Origin: Leptodactylus fallax
Taxonomy: Eukaryota > Chordata > Amphibia > Anura > Leptodactylidae
NCBI GenBank assembly: GCA_947044405.1
Contig: CAMRHE010000063.1
Location: forward strand, 6,351,001 to 6,415,000
DNA length: 64,000 nucleotides
Direction of reading: 5' to 3'
The notes below the pieces were generated by a model. That model was not told where the DNA came from and made no database searches. It worked only from the letters and a program-made list of their open reading frames with translations. Shown piece by piece: positions 29,596-43,141 of this stretch; the first letter of the stretch is position 1; every line of letters starts with the position of its first letter. The position numbers and the translations under genes were made by a program.

Positions 29596-31060
29596 CCCAA
29601 ATAATAACGCTACACAGTACCCAAATAATGGAGCCATGTGGTGCCCAAATAATAATGCTATAGCGTACCCAAATGATGGGTACTGGGGGGGGGAATAATA
29701 AAGCCATACAGCACCCAAATGATGGTGCCCAAATAATAAAGCTATAGAGTGCCCAAATAATAAAGCTATAGAGTACCCAAATAATAGAACCATATGGTGC
29801 CCAAATAATAAAGCTATAGAGTACCCAAATAATAAAGTCATATGGTGCCTACATAATAAAGCTATATAGTACCCAAATAATAAAGCTATAGAGTACCCAA
29901 ATAATAAAACTATAGAGTACCCAAATAATGGAGCCATATGGTGCCCAAATAACAATGCTATAGCGTAACCAAATGATGGGTACGGGGGGGGGTGGGAATA
30001 ATAAAGCCATACAGCACCCAAATGATGATGCCCAAATAATAAAGCTATAGAGTGCCCAAATAATAAAGCTATAGAGTACCCAAATAATAAAGCCATATGG
30101 TGCCCACATAATAAAGCTATATAGTACCAAAATAATAAAGCTATAGAGTACCCAAATAATGGAGCCATATGGTGCCCAAATAATAGAGCTATAGAGTACC
30201 CAAATACTGGAGCCATATGGTGCCCAAATAATAAAGCTATATAGTACCCAAATAATAAAGCTATAGAGTACCCAAATAATAAAACTATAGAGTACCCAAA
30301 TAATGGAGCCATATGGTGCCCAAATAATAAAGCTATAGCGTACCCAAATGATGGATACTCAGGGGGGAACAAATAATAAAACCATACAGAACCCAAATGA
30401 TGGTGCCCAAATAATAAAGCTATACAGTACCCAAATATTAGTCATACAAATGGACAAACAAAGTCATAGTGCCCTATGAGCAGTATGTAAATAATATAGT
30501 CATACAGTTCCCAAATAATAAATCAATACATTTCCCTAATAGAGACATACAGTGCCCAAATGATAAAGTCATATAGTGCCCAAGTTATAGAGCCCTGCAA
30601 TGTCCAAATAATAAAACATACAGTGCTCAGATAATAGCTCAATACAATAAATAATAGAACCATATAGTGCCCAAATGATCAATATATACAGTATAGTACC
30701 CTTATAATAGAGTCCTCGTAATAGAGACATAAAGGTCTAAATAATAGAGCCATATAGTACCCAAATAATAATGCCGTACATTGCCCAAATAATAGAGCAG
30801 TAAAATGTCCAAGTAATAGTCATACAGTACCTAAATAACAGTGATGCAAAAAATAAGGAATACAGTGCCCTTATAATAGAGCCATACAGTGCCCATATAG
30901 TCATACAGTACCCTAAAAATAGAGTCATCAGGTACCCTTATAAGAGAACCATATGATGCCCTGATAGTACCATATGGAGCCTTAAAATAGTTCATTAATA
31001 GAGCTTTATAGTGCCAAAAGTATAGACATGCAATAATAACCATACGGTCCAGTGCCTAAA
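29596..31060. repeat. 24-bp minisatellite, decaying to the right
   Basis: Unit acccaaataataaagctata plus gagt, 24 bp; regular to about 30460, then increasingly degenerate to about 31060. Because 24 is a multiple of three, a 267-codon frame stays open on the minus strand (29593-30396), with repeats of FGYSIALL/FGHHMAPL. Blocks with the variant AATGATGGGTAC plus a G run occur at about 29671, 29971 and 30346, showing duplication of 300-375-bp blocks. Confidence 0.93.
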
Positions 31061-31898
31061 CAATAGAACATGTCACCTACTAGTGAGGCATCTAGTGACT
31101 TCTATGTAGTCCTAGGGCTGGTGATGGCCAGGACTGAAGCGCAGAGTCTAAGAGGTCCTCCAGTGTTCACATATAAACCCCACAAGGGCTGAAGCCATGA
31201 ATGGGCAGGTGTCTCTAATAAAGTGGCCATTCAGTTTGGTTTGGATAACAATTTCTTCCAGAATGTTCCACAGGCTCAATGTGCAATGTTTCCCTGCATT
31301 TATCTGTGTGTGCACCATAAAATATACCATGTTTATTAGTACAAGTATCGTTAGGTTTTAATAGGAATTGCAGCAAATCAAGTCATTCACAAATGTCTAT
31401 TTCCATCTTCTGTAGCCAAATTTATCCATTAAAGGTTCTCATTAACCCGGATTACTCATGTCCAGATTTAGCAGAAGCTCCAGCTGAATTTCTGGAGGGA
31501 ACGCACTTTGCAGTGATAGGTTTCAATTCACATTCAAGTGTAAGTGGTTTACATCGAGCAGCATCTCAGTAATGTGCGACAGAACGGCTCTCCACAGATC
31601 CGCTAGCAAAGGTTTGCAGTTTCAATTTACAAGCTGTCACAATATTAGGGACGAAGCAGACAGGGATATTTGGGAGCTTGTTTACTAAGACCCCTGTCAA
31701 TGCCTCTGCCTAAATACTGAATTAGAAATTACCTGCCTGCGGAGTACAGATCGAGGATGACAAAAAGTTTTCTTTCAATAAAAAACAAAAATTCAATGAG
31801 ATTATAAACATGTGAAGGTTTATGGGATTTTGGTATAGATTTCAGAAAGGAAGTTATCAGGGACCCCCCATGAGCCTGAATGGAGATCTGCGCCATCT
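31061..31898. other. PRMT8: Single-copy-looking intron sequence
   Basis: No exon seen. At about 31200-31290 (GTGTCTCTAATAAAGTGGCC) lies what looks like the end of a widespread DNA element. 31380-31760 is non-repetitive. Confidence 0.35.
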
Positions 31899-32965
<1,067 letters not shown>

Positions 32966-33019
32966 TAAAGTAAAAGATTTTGTGCCAGTCATATCAGACA
33001 GCATCCAGGTCTAGCACAG

Positions 33020-33840
33020 TGAAGGTTATTGTCTACATACCTGATGGTCTAGGGCAGTAAAGGGGTTAAAATTGGTTTAGGAAAATGACTGTGTGTCTGG
33101 TGGTCTATGGCAATAAATGGGCCTTAGTGGCCAAGATCAGTGATGGGGTTTCTCCAGTACCAGTGGTAGTCTTGGGCAATGAAGGGATTCATAAAAGGAT
33201 CTCTGATCGTCTAGGACAGTGAAGTGGTTAATATCAGTATAATTGGTGGTCTAGGGTAGTGAAGGGGTTACTTCCAATACCTATGGTCATCTTGGGAACT
33301 GAAGGGATACATGTAAGGATCCGTGGTGGTCTAGGGTAGTGAAGGGGTTACTTCCAATACCTATGGTCATCTTGGGAACTGAAGGGATACATGTAAGGAT
33401 CCGTGGTGGTCTAGGGCAGTGAATGGGTTAATGTCAGTATACATTATGGTCTAGGGCAGTGAACAGGTTAATGTCAGTATACCTTATGGTCTAGGGCAGT
33501 GAGGAGGTTAAGTCTAAAATTCCTGGTAGTCAAAAGCAGTGACATGTTTAAGTATTCCTGGTCATCTAGGGCAGCGAGAGGGTTAACTCTAGTATCACTG
33601 GTGGACTTAAACAATGAAGGGATTTAAGAAAGGATCCCTGGTGGTCTAGGATAGTGAAGGGGTTAATGTCAGTATGCCTTATGGTCTAGGGCAGTGAGGG
33701 GGTTAAGTCAAGTATCCCTGATGGACTTGAGCAATGAAGAGATTTATGTAAGGATCCCAGGTGGTGTAGGACAGTGAAGGGGTCAATGTCACTAATATAA
33801 TGATGGTTTAAGGCAGTAAACAGGTATTAGGATCCCTGGT
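33020..33840. repeat. Degenerate tandem repeat of about 40/80 bp
   Basis: Recurring ggtctagggcagtgaagggg plus ttaatgtcagtat or an alternative half. One 80-bp stretch (33251 onward) is repeated without change from 33331. The other copies are well diverged, so that pair is a recent duplication in an old array. Confidence 0.85.
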
Positions 33841-34540
33841 ACCTAAGTGGTTGCTAACCTACCTAGACTTCCTATTGCCCTGGCTGTAAGTTCCTCCTTC
33901 CTTCCTTCCCCTACCTACACAGGGGGTTACATGGGACCCTCATTCTCATGATCAGTGGGTGTCCCAGTGGTCGGACCCTCACCAATCTACCTATGGATCG
34001 AGGACGGTTGTGTTCCCCTTTTATATCTCTCTGATGGAATAAATGATGCTGCGTGTTGTCACTGATCAGTATGCAGGAGGTGGAGAGCGCGGCTCTGGGC
34101 TGCTGGCATTGCCGCTCTCCTACTGCGCTTCCTCTACACATGCTAATACACCTCATTTGTCACGCTGATCTCTAACAAGAAGGAAGGATGTTATTTTTAA
34201 AGCATGTATATTTGCTGTCTGCCGACTGACAGAGAAGCTTCTGTATAAAGCTGGCTTGATAATATCAAGTTATATTATGAAGATGTCATCCATAGACTGA
34301 CAGCTATGATTAGCTCAGCAGGAAATCCCATTGGTAATAGAAGACAATGATGCTGTATTATAATGCACTGTGCTCAGGAATGTGAGAAATATAAGTTGTT
34401 AACCATTCTGAGACATTGGCGGAAAATTAGGAATAGCATCATATGATCAGTAAGCCCCTAGTGATCACATGTCATGGTATCTCCTATGGATATTCCATCC
34501 ATTAGTAGGCTGTGTCATTTGCTATATTTTATTAATCCCT
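33841..34540. other. PRMT8: No gene seen (PRMT8 intron)
   Basis: Intron sequence. The part 33930-34140 is typical of old palindromic elements (GGGACCCTCATTCTCATGAT; ATCAGTGGGTGTCCCAGTGG) but its borders are unclear. Confidence 0.4.
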
Positions 34541-34892
34541 TTAAAGGGGACCTTTCACCACCTCCACTAATTTCAATTCATTGCATCCCTCAATAGCCTC
34601 CACACCACTGATTCCAGGGCAGTTGGAATTTTTCCTCTAGCCCCCACCATTCCCGAGCAATCATTACTATTAGTTTCAGAACTCAGGTGGGCGGTCCTTG
34701 GCTGGAGCAGATAGTCAGGGACCACCCACCTAAAAGCAGTGAGCATAATTGTGCTAAAGCTAACAGCAATGATTTCTCGGGAATGGTGGGGGCTAGAGAA
34801 AAAATTCCGACTACGATGGAATCAGTGGAGCGGCTACTATCAAAGGATGCATTGAGTTGGAGTAGGTAGAGGTGGTGAAAGGTCCTCCTTAA
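34541..34892. mobile_element. TTAA-bounded palindromic element (family A), best copy
   Basis: Starts TTAAAGGGGACCTTTCACC and ends GGTGAAAGGTCCTCCTTAA. The arms pair over most of their length, with GGGCGGTCCTTGGC/TCAGGGACCACCCACC in the middle. It is the most complete of four copies (others near 1093, 23587 and 45989) and has no coding capacity. Confidence 0.88.
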
Positions 34893-35754
<862 letters not shown>

Positions 35755-36060
35755 AAGAAGAGCCCGAGTCTCATTAACCCTCTACCTGCCATACTTGAAG
35801 CCGCCGCTACTTCTGAAGAAAGAAATCGGTCACTGGAAAGTCAGATCCGCTTCACGACGAGAGGAGACGAATAATAAAAAATAAATAAAAAATGTAACGA
35901 ATTCTTCATGTTGTTGGGAGTAACTAATAAATGAAATGAGCAAAAATTCTGTGTTTATCGGTTAATCGTAAGGTCGTAGGTCAAGTCCATGATGGGAATG
36001 TCTGATATTGGGGTTGACCCTTGTACTATGGCAATAAAGTGATGTATACCATGAACCGTC
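35755..36060 (+). other. PRMT8: Likely PRMT8 3' UTR with poly(A) signal candidates
   Basis: Sequence directly downstream of the PRMT8 stop. AATAAA occurs at 35873-35878 and 35884-35889 in an A-rich tract, and again at 36033-36038. Which one is used cannot be told from sequence, and the vertebrate gene may use sites further downstream. Confidence 0.5.
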
Positions 36061-37114
36061 TATGCTCTGTTTGGTGGATGAAACAGTCAATGATGGGATC
36101 GATGGTGATCAGTGGGTAAAGAGCGCCCTCCAGCACGGATTTTAGGAACTGCAGGATGATATAAAATAAGACGTAGATCATGACTCTAATACCAGTCAAA
36201 GGACATTGTATATTTACATGGTCATACGTAGATTTGCTACCCTAAATATGGATCACTGGTGCCTGCGGTAGGAAAGGCCAATTCAATGAGGGTATTGAGC
36301 GCCTCCCTATTATTTTGGCACATGAGCCTGCTGACAAGTGATGGCTACTGAAACTTACAGCTGATATCTCAGGTTCATGGACATAACCATATTATGGATC
36401 CATTTTATATATCGATGAGCTCATAATGTATTTCAATAGATCTCCATATCAATCCATGTAGAGTATGCAGCTCAGGAGCTAGCTATATACTCTATATAAA
36501 TCACTATATACACGTATCTCCTAAGCTCCCTCTAGTGGTGGCGGACATAAATTCCTATCACATCTACTGCTGATGATGAGACAGCTCCTGTCACACAGTT
36601 ATAATGAAGGGGATGACAGTGAATCCTCCATGACTGTATACAGTGTAGTCCCAGCAGGTAAAGATGGTCCAGACTCTAGCTGGTCATGTGATGTTGTGCA
36701 TCATATGATTGACAGTTCCAAGGGTGACAGAAAATGAGGTGGGGACATGGAAATGGGAAGTTATGTTTCCAGTTGGGGGTCTCCTTTAAAGCTATAGCTA
36801 TGGATAGCATTTGGAGCTATGTATCAAAAAAACAGAGCTCTGACCACTCTGTCTGGGTGGCTCCTGAAAAATAGGATGACCCCACGGAGTCTCGCGATCT
36901 TTTGTCTTTTTTATTTCATATGCAACATTGGCATGTTATGTGGTGGTCACATCACAAAAGGGGGTGTGGCTAGCACACTGGCATGCCCACAAAAAAGGGG
37001 AAGTGGCACTTCAAAGGGGGCATGGTAACTCCCAAAAGGGGAGTGGCTTCACAAATGGGAGCATGGCCTCCACTGAAAATTTTGATTCTCGCTGCAAAAT
37101 TTTGGCAAGGATGG
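36061..37114. other. No gene seen between PRMT8 and the CR1 element
   Basis: Intergenic sequence. No conserved frame. 36790-37080 has several GGGGxGTGGC-like motifs (AAAAGGGGGTGTGGC, AAAGGGGAGTGGC) of unknown origin just before the CR1 junction. Confidence 0.4.
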
Positions 37115-38297
37115 TTAAAGGGTGGAGACTCCCTATAGTATATCTTGACTTTAGTAAGGCCTTTGATAAAGTATCACATAACTTTCTTATTGAAAAAATG
37201 ATCAAGTATGGCTTTGATAAAATATCAGTGAGGTGGGTTCACAATTGGCTTAATGATCGGGCACAACGAGTAATTCTAAATGGCTATACATCAAACTGGA
37301 AGAAAGTAAAAAGCGGGGTGCCGCAGGGCTCTGTCCTGGGCCCAGTACTTTTTAATATTTTTATAAATGATCTGGATGATGGGATTAATGGGGAACTAAT
37401 AAAATTTGCAGATGATACAAAGATAGGAGGAATGGCCAACACTAGAGAGGAGAGAGAATGCATCCAAAAGGACTTAGACACACTGGAACAATGGGCTGAG
37501 GTGAACAAAATGGTATTCAACAGGGACAAATGCAAAGTTCTACATCTGGGTAACAGAAATGCAAGAAGCATATATAGTATGGGAGGAATAGTACTAAGTG
37601 AGAGTACAGGGGAAAAGGATCTGGGCATAATAGTATAGTAGATCACAAATTCAACATGAGTCAACAGTGCGGTGCGGTAGCTAAAAAGGCTAATAAAATT
37701 CTAGGATGTATCAAGACGAGCATTGTAGCTAGATCAAGAGAGGTAATTATTCCGCTGTACTCTGCCCTGGTCAGACCCCACCTGGAATACTGTGTACAGT
37801 TCTGGGCTCCCCAGTTTAAGAAAGACATCGATTTATTGGAGCAGGTCCAGAGAAGAGCAACCAAAATGGTGGAAGGTCTACAAACCATGTCCTACGAGGA
37901 AAGGCTAAAAGAATTGGGACTGCTTAGTTTGCAGAAGAGAAGGCTAAGGGGAGACTTAATAGCGGTATTTAAATATCTGAAAGGTTGTCACAGTGCAGAG
38001 GGATCTACCCTATTCTCATTAGCAGAAGGAAGCACGAGAAGTAATGGAATGAAACTAAGGGGAAGGAGATTCAGATTAGACATTAGGAAAAACTTTCTAA
38101 CAGTGAGGGTAGTGAGGGAGTGGAATAGGCTGCCACGGGAGGTGGTGAGTTCTCCATCAATTGAAATCTTCAAGCGGAAACTGGATAGGTATATAGCTGG
38201 GATGTTTTAGGAATTCCTGCTTTGCAGGGGGTTGGACTCGATGGCCCTTGAGGTCCCTTCCAACTCCAACTCAAACAAACAAACAAACAAACAAACA
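37115..38297 (+). mobile_element. 5'-truncated CR1-type LINE with CAAA tail
   Basis: Homology begins abruptly inside the reverse transcriptase (VYLDFSKAFDKVSHN at about 37137) and runs through LFNIFINDL, the FADDT active-site box (37405-37419) and the RT C-terminal region to a stop at about 38208. The short 3' tail GGACTCGATGGCCC...GAGGTCCCTTCCAACTC is typical of CR1. It ends in (CAAA)n at 38266-38296. The endonuclease and 5' RT parts are missing, as usual for LINE insertions. Confidence 0.92.
37120..38210 (+). pseudogene. CR1 reverse transcriptase fragment, frameshifted
   Basis: Two frames together make the C-terminal two thirds of a CR1 reverse transcriptase. The first runs to a stop at 37636-37638 after KDLGIIV. 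The second continues at once with [10 protein letters not shown] (about 37643 onward), so a small indel in the gtatagtagat tract near 37635 caused the break. Visible motifs: LDFSKAFD (first catalytic Asp), PQGSVLGPVLFNIF, FADD (catalytic pair), [14 protein letters not shown] and EWNRLP near the end. It cannot make a functional protein. Confidence 0.9.
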
Positions 38298-39433
38298 TAA
38301 GATTGAATCTGTTGTTCGGCTGAAGGTAAAGTAAAGCGGGGCTTGGATTTGTTCTATAAATGAAGCGACCAAAAAAACTTAAAAAAAAATGAAAATATAT
38401 ATCTATTAAGAACTACACAAATACAAAAGTGGAACATAATTTATTGCAAATTTACGACTTAAGCAATACACTAAAATTGGGAAAAAGTTTACCGGAATTT
38501 TACTGGGAAAACTTCAAATCAAGTACAACAGACCAAAAAATAGTTCAATCATTTTCCTGTTTTTTTCAGAAATAAACCCCATTCTATCAAAAATATAGAA
38601 CTTACATTTTCTCTTACATCCAGTCTGTCTTTCTATAAGGTTTGAGGTAAAGACTTTACATTTTACATATACTAGAATCTAGATCCAAGAAAATTTTGTG
38701 CAGGATTTGCCATAGCTCAGAGCTGGTGTCAGAAATCTGCTGGTTTCCCCTGGAAACAGTCAATGGTTAACAATGTGTTGACAGACACGCCCCTAACAAC
38801 TGAGCTCATAGGAAAGAACGTCATATAGATGACATTCTTGTACAGATCAGGGGAATATTCCATCAGGGAATGTAAAATGACTGCACCGCCTTCACTACCT
38901 TATACCCATATGGAATTTACCATTAACCCTTTAATGGGGTAAGATATGGATGACCTGTGTCAGTCTAACCCGGCAGAACAGGGGTCAGGGAAGCCTAATT
39001 TCCCTAGGACCCTTACCTATCAGACATTTGTGGTATATCCTGCAGCTATGCTATATTATCTAATGTAGGAATACCCCTTTAAGACATTTTGCTTCAATTT
39101 TAATGTAAAAATTTGTTTCATGAGCAGCAAAATTGTGATTGGATAAAATAAGCTATGTACACTACATACAAAGATTATGAAAATATATCCTTTTTTATTT
39201 AAGGTGCCAATAACATGGCCGACCCCAGAACATGTATGGGAAATCTGCACATCTATATTTATAGGGACCTAACAACAGGTCCTCCAGTTTTTATAATGTA
39301 CTTCTAAGGGTATGTTCACACAGTGGAATTTGGAGAGGAATCTGAAGCCGTCCTTAAGATAACCCGTAATGTAACTGTACTTAAATACATGACATATACA
39401 AATCTACAGGGAAATTCCACCTAGTCCCCATGA
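38298..39433. other. No gene seen (intergenic)
   Basis: AT-rich sequence between the LINE and a pair of small elements. No feature recognised. Confidence 0.4.
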
Positions 39434-39875
39434 TTAAAGGGACTTGTCACCAGAACCGTCCCTATTGGGCTATAAGCACAGTCACATAGCCGTCGTTCAT
39501 GTCAATAAAATGCTTTTTCTGGCTTTCCGATTGGAGCAGCCATTGCTGAGATATTTGCTTTTTTTTCCTGATATGCTAATGAGCTGTTTGGTGCAACAAG
39601 GGCGTCGCCATTGCTCCCATCACACCAAAGACCTATGCTAAGTGCCCAATCCCTCCCTGCTATGATAGACATGCGCACTGCCCGGCCTGTCAGTATTAGT
39701 TCTTTGGTGCGAGGAGAGCAATGGCGACGCCCTCGTTGTACCAAACAGCTGCTAATATCTCAGCAATGGAGGCCCCGATCAGGACGCAGAAAAAACGTTT
39801 CATTCATGGGAATCCTAGCTATCAGACTGTGCATATAACTCAATAGGGAATGTTCTGGAGACAGACTCCCTTTAA
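39434..39875. mobile_element. TTAA-bounded palindromic element (family D)
   Basis: Starts TTAAAGGGACTTGTCACC and ends GGAGACAGACTCCCTTTAA. Long inner arms pair: TTTGGTGCAACAAGGGCGTC with GACGCCCTCGTTGTACCAAA, and TTCTGGCTTTCC... with the right part. It shares its right TTAA with the next element. Confidence 0.85.
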
Positions 39876-40242
39876 GAGACCGTGTCAGTAGGTTTGTTGC
39901 CGCTTCACCAGCTGTAGCTGTTACATTAAATCTGTCATCATCTGAAGCTCACCCATAATCCTTTTAGGACACACTGGCGGATTATGGCGCATGCGCAGCG
40001 CGCTGACAGAGCCGGAGCATGTCCACTCATCCTCATGCACCAGTAAGAGGATTGTGATGACGAACCCTGTCCTTGGAGACATTGATCAGATCAAATTGGG
40101 CAAGATTAGGGCATGGCCACCTTAACTCTTCTGCCGAGTGTCTCCGCCTCCTGGACCCTAACGCCATCACCTTCATATAATATATGTAACAGCTGTGGGT
40201 GATGGTTTAGCGACAACAAACCTACTGACAGCTTCCCTTTAA
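39872..40242. mobile_element. TTAA-bounded element (family E), abutting family D
   Basis: Ends pair as GTCAGTAGGTTTGTTGCCGC and GCGACAACAAACCTACTGAC, bounded by TTAA at 39872-39875 and 40239-40242. Interior: GGATTATGGCGCATGCGCAGCG. The left TTAA is the same four bases as the right TTAA of the preceding element. Confidence 0.85.
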
Positions 40243-41679
40243 ATACTTACAAGCTGAATTTACTGTGCTTTATTAACCTGATATGTTGATAATGGGATTT
40301 CCCTTTAAGTTAGTGTTTTTGTCATACGTATCTTCTATTTACATAGTGTAATTTAAAAAATATATATATATATATATATATAATCCCAGAGACCCCTTTA
40401 AGGCATATATAATATAATATAATATAATATAATATAATATAATATAATATAGATATTGAGCTCAGAACATAGAGGTTTCCATAAGGCTATTTCATTTTCT
40501 TAAAGGGGAACTCTACAAAAATTTATATAAATAAATTAATATTTGCCACTAACTGAATAACTATTGCTCTCACCACTGACCCAATTCAGGCAAACACAGA
40601 GCAAACAAGTAAAAATTACAAAGACAGTACCTATATGACACATATACATATATGATGCTTGACTATATACGACTATACATATATATATGACTATACTGCT
40701 TCCTAGTGTATATATTCACATTTGACAATCGTCATTTGGTTTATGCTCAGTTAAAGCGGGTGTCCGTAGGAAAAAAGATCTACATTTTTCTTTTACCAAA
40801 ACAGCGCCACTCTTGTTTTCAGGCCATGTCCGGTATTGCAGCTAATTGTACTTGAATGGTTCTGTATTACACAACTTATGAACAGTGTGGTGCTGTCTGG
40901 CCCTTTTTTTGGAATCTCAGACTACCCCTTTAATATGGACATTTTAAGGCCATTTGGGTCATTATGACACTTTAACAAAAAACATAAATATTACATATCA
41001 ATGTGATCGACTCCATTAAGGCCGAGCCGATGGCACATTGTCCTGCTCTAACGTGGCATGAGTCTTTTTATAAAAGATATTTTATGACACATCACTCAAT
41101 TCTGGGGCCACCACTGACACCTACAATGGGCCTTTGCTACTTGGGGGTTTCCAACCGTAACTTTTTTTTCACGCCAGTAAAGAGTAACTGCATATAAGAT
41201 CACTTCTACATGGACAGTCAACACACAGATGGAATCCCACCAATCAGGAGTGAGTGATTGAGCAAGAAAGTGACATAGATAAACCCCGCCTCTGCCAAAC
41301 ACTAGCTCCACCCCTGCTTAAACCCATAGATATCTACAATATGTAATCCAGGGTTCCTCCATACCAATACCTTGACTTTCCACCACTTGACACAAGTCTC
41401 CTTGACCTTTACTATCGGGGTAACTCCGTGCATTAGACCTAATATACAGTACAGTAAAAACCACAATAACAACATAAAAGAATATAAAAACAACAATTAT
41501 CCTTTTAGTTATAAAAATACCACTTTCTGGCACAGGCCCGTTATTTGTCCATATAACCACTAGCTAACTGAAATATCAGGCAAGATAAGAGCATATGATT
41601 GGGTAGTATTATACTACATAAATGCTGAGCCGGCTCCGGGAATGGTAGTGTATAAATAACAGTAGTAAACATTGGTCGT
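40243..41679. other. Intergenic sequence with simple repeats and a family B element; 3' UTR of CRACR2A may lie here
   Basis: (TA)n at about 40362-40382 and (AATAT)n at about 40405-40452. A family B element at 40751-40933 (TTAAAGCGGGTGTCCG ... ACTACCCCTTTAA). The CRACR2A 3' UTR must begin at 41679 and run to the left; a minus-strand AATAAA equivalent was not pinned down. Confidence 0.5.
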
Positions 41680-41770
41680 CTACTGTCTGGAACAGCAATT
41701 TTTCTTCTTTGGCGAGTCGAGCAGACGGACGGTTTTCTCCTTCACTTTATCTTCTTGCTCTTTTAGTATC
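41680..41770 (-). CDS. CRACR2A: CRACR2A (long form) terminal coding exon, prenylation-type tail
   Basis: Minus-strand exon after acceptor cctgtttctccag. Its first base completes an Ala codon; then ILKEQEDKVKEKTVRL and LDSPKKKNCCSRQ, with stop TAG at 41680-41682. The ILKEQED segment follows the Rab fold. The KKK-CC ending is a basic stretch plus a cysteine pair, the usual Rab geranylgeranylation tail. Three residues follow the two cysteines here. The known long CRACR2A protein (Rab46) likewise ends in a Lys-rich Cys-Cys tail. It acts in store-operated calcium entry and vesicle traffic. Confidence 0.93.
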
Positions 41771-42085
41771 CTGGAGAAACAGGAATTCATTATAAATCAG
41801 GAACACAAACAGTAAGGGTCATAGTTTACTTAAAGGGGTTGTCCAGGAATTATAGGAAACTCAGGGGTGTCACTACATTAAACATTCCCGATCTCCTTTC
41901 CCTCCGATGTCAGAGCTAGAGATGAGCAAATCGGTTCGGATTGAACCAGATTCGACCTGAATTTTGTCACCCGCAAACTGGAAGTAAAATTACTATGGTA
42001 TGGGGTCCCATAAAACCCCAGAGTATAATAGGTGGCAACCCAGGACTCACCTTCCTTCACCTCTTCTGGGCATCCTCACGACTGT
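41771..42085. other. CRACR2A: CRACR2A intron with repeat fragments
   Basis: Contains the end of an AGAGATGAGC-type repeat (41915) and one copy of the CCCC-AGAGTATAAT hairpin repeat (41991-42033). No further exon. Confidence 0.45.
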
Positions 42086-43141
42086 CCCCATAATGGACCC
42101 TGCACACAGTATTATGGCCCATAGTAGCCCCTGCACACAGTATCATGCCCCATAATGGCCCCTGCACACAGTATTATGCCCCATAGTAGCCCCTGCACAC
42201 AGTATTATGCCCGATAATGGCCCCTGCACACAGTATTATGCCCCATAGTGGCCCCTGCACACAGTATTATGGCCCATAGTGGCCCCTGCACACAGTATTA
42301 TGCCCCATAGTGGCCCCTGCACACAGTATTATGCCCCATAGTGGCCCCTGCACACAGTATTGTGGCCCCTGCACACAGTATTATGCCCCATAGTAGCCCC
42401 TGCACACAGTATTATGCCCCATAATGGCCCCTGCACACAGTATTATGCCCGATAATGGCCCCTGCACACAGTATTATGCCGTATAGTGGCCACTGCACAC
42501 AGTATTATGCCCCATAGTGGCCCCTGCACACAGTATTATGCCCCATAGTGGCCCCTGCACACAGTATTATGGCCCATAGTGGCCCCTGCACACAGTATTA
42601 TGCCCCATAGTGGCCCCTACACACAGTATTATGGCCCATAGTGGCCCCTGCACACAGTATTATGCCCCATAGTAGCCCCTGCACACAGTATTATGCCCCA
42701 TAATGGCCCCTGCACACAGTATTATGCCCGATAATGGCCCCTGCACACAGTATTATGCCCCATAGTGGCCACTGCACACAGTATTATGCCCCATAGTGGC
42801 CCCTGCACACAGTATTATGCCCCATAGTGGCCACTGCACACAGTATTATGCCCCATAGTGGCCCCTGCACACAGTATTATGCCCCATAGTGGCCCCTGCA
42901 CACAGTATTATGGCCCATAGTGGCCCCTGCACACAGTATTATGACCCATAGTGGCCCCTGCACACAGTATTATGCCCCATAATGGCCCCTGCACACAGTA
43001 TTATGCCTGATAATGGCCCCTGCACACAGTATTATGCCTCATAGTGGCCCCTGCACACAGTATCATGCCCCATAGTGGCTCCTGCACAGAGTATTATGCA
43101 GCATAGTGGCTCCTTCACATAGTATTATGCCCCATTGTGGA
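42086..43141. repeat. 31-bp minisatellite (CACACAGTATTATG type)
   Basis: Unit cccctgcacacagtattatg plus ccccatagtgg, 31 bp, about 34 copies. Variants (catagtag, gataatgg, ggcccat) occur in the same order in different places; for example tagtagcc at 42391 recurs at 42670, 279 bp (nine units) later, showing block duplication. Confidence 0.96.
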
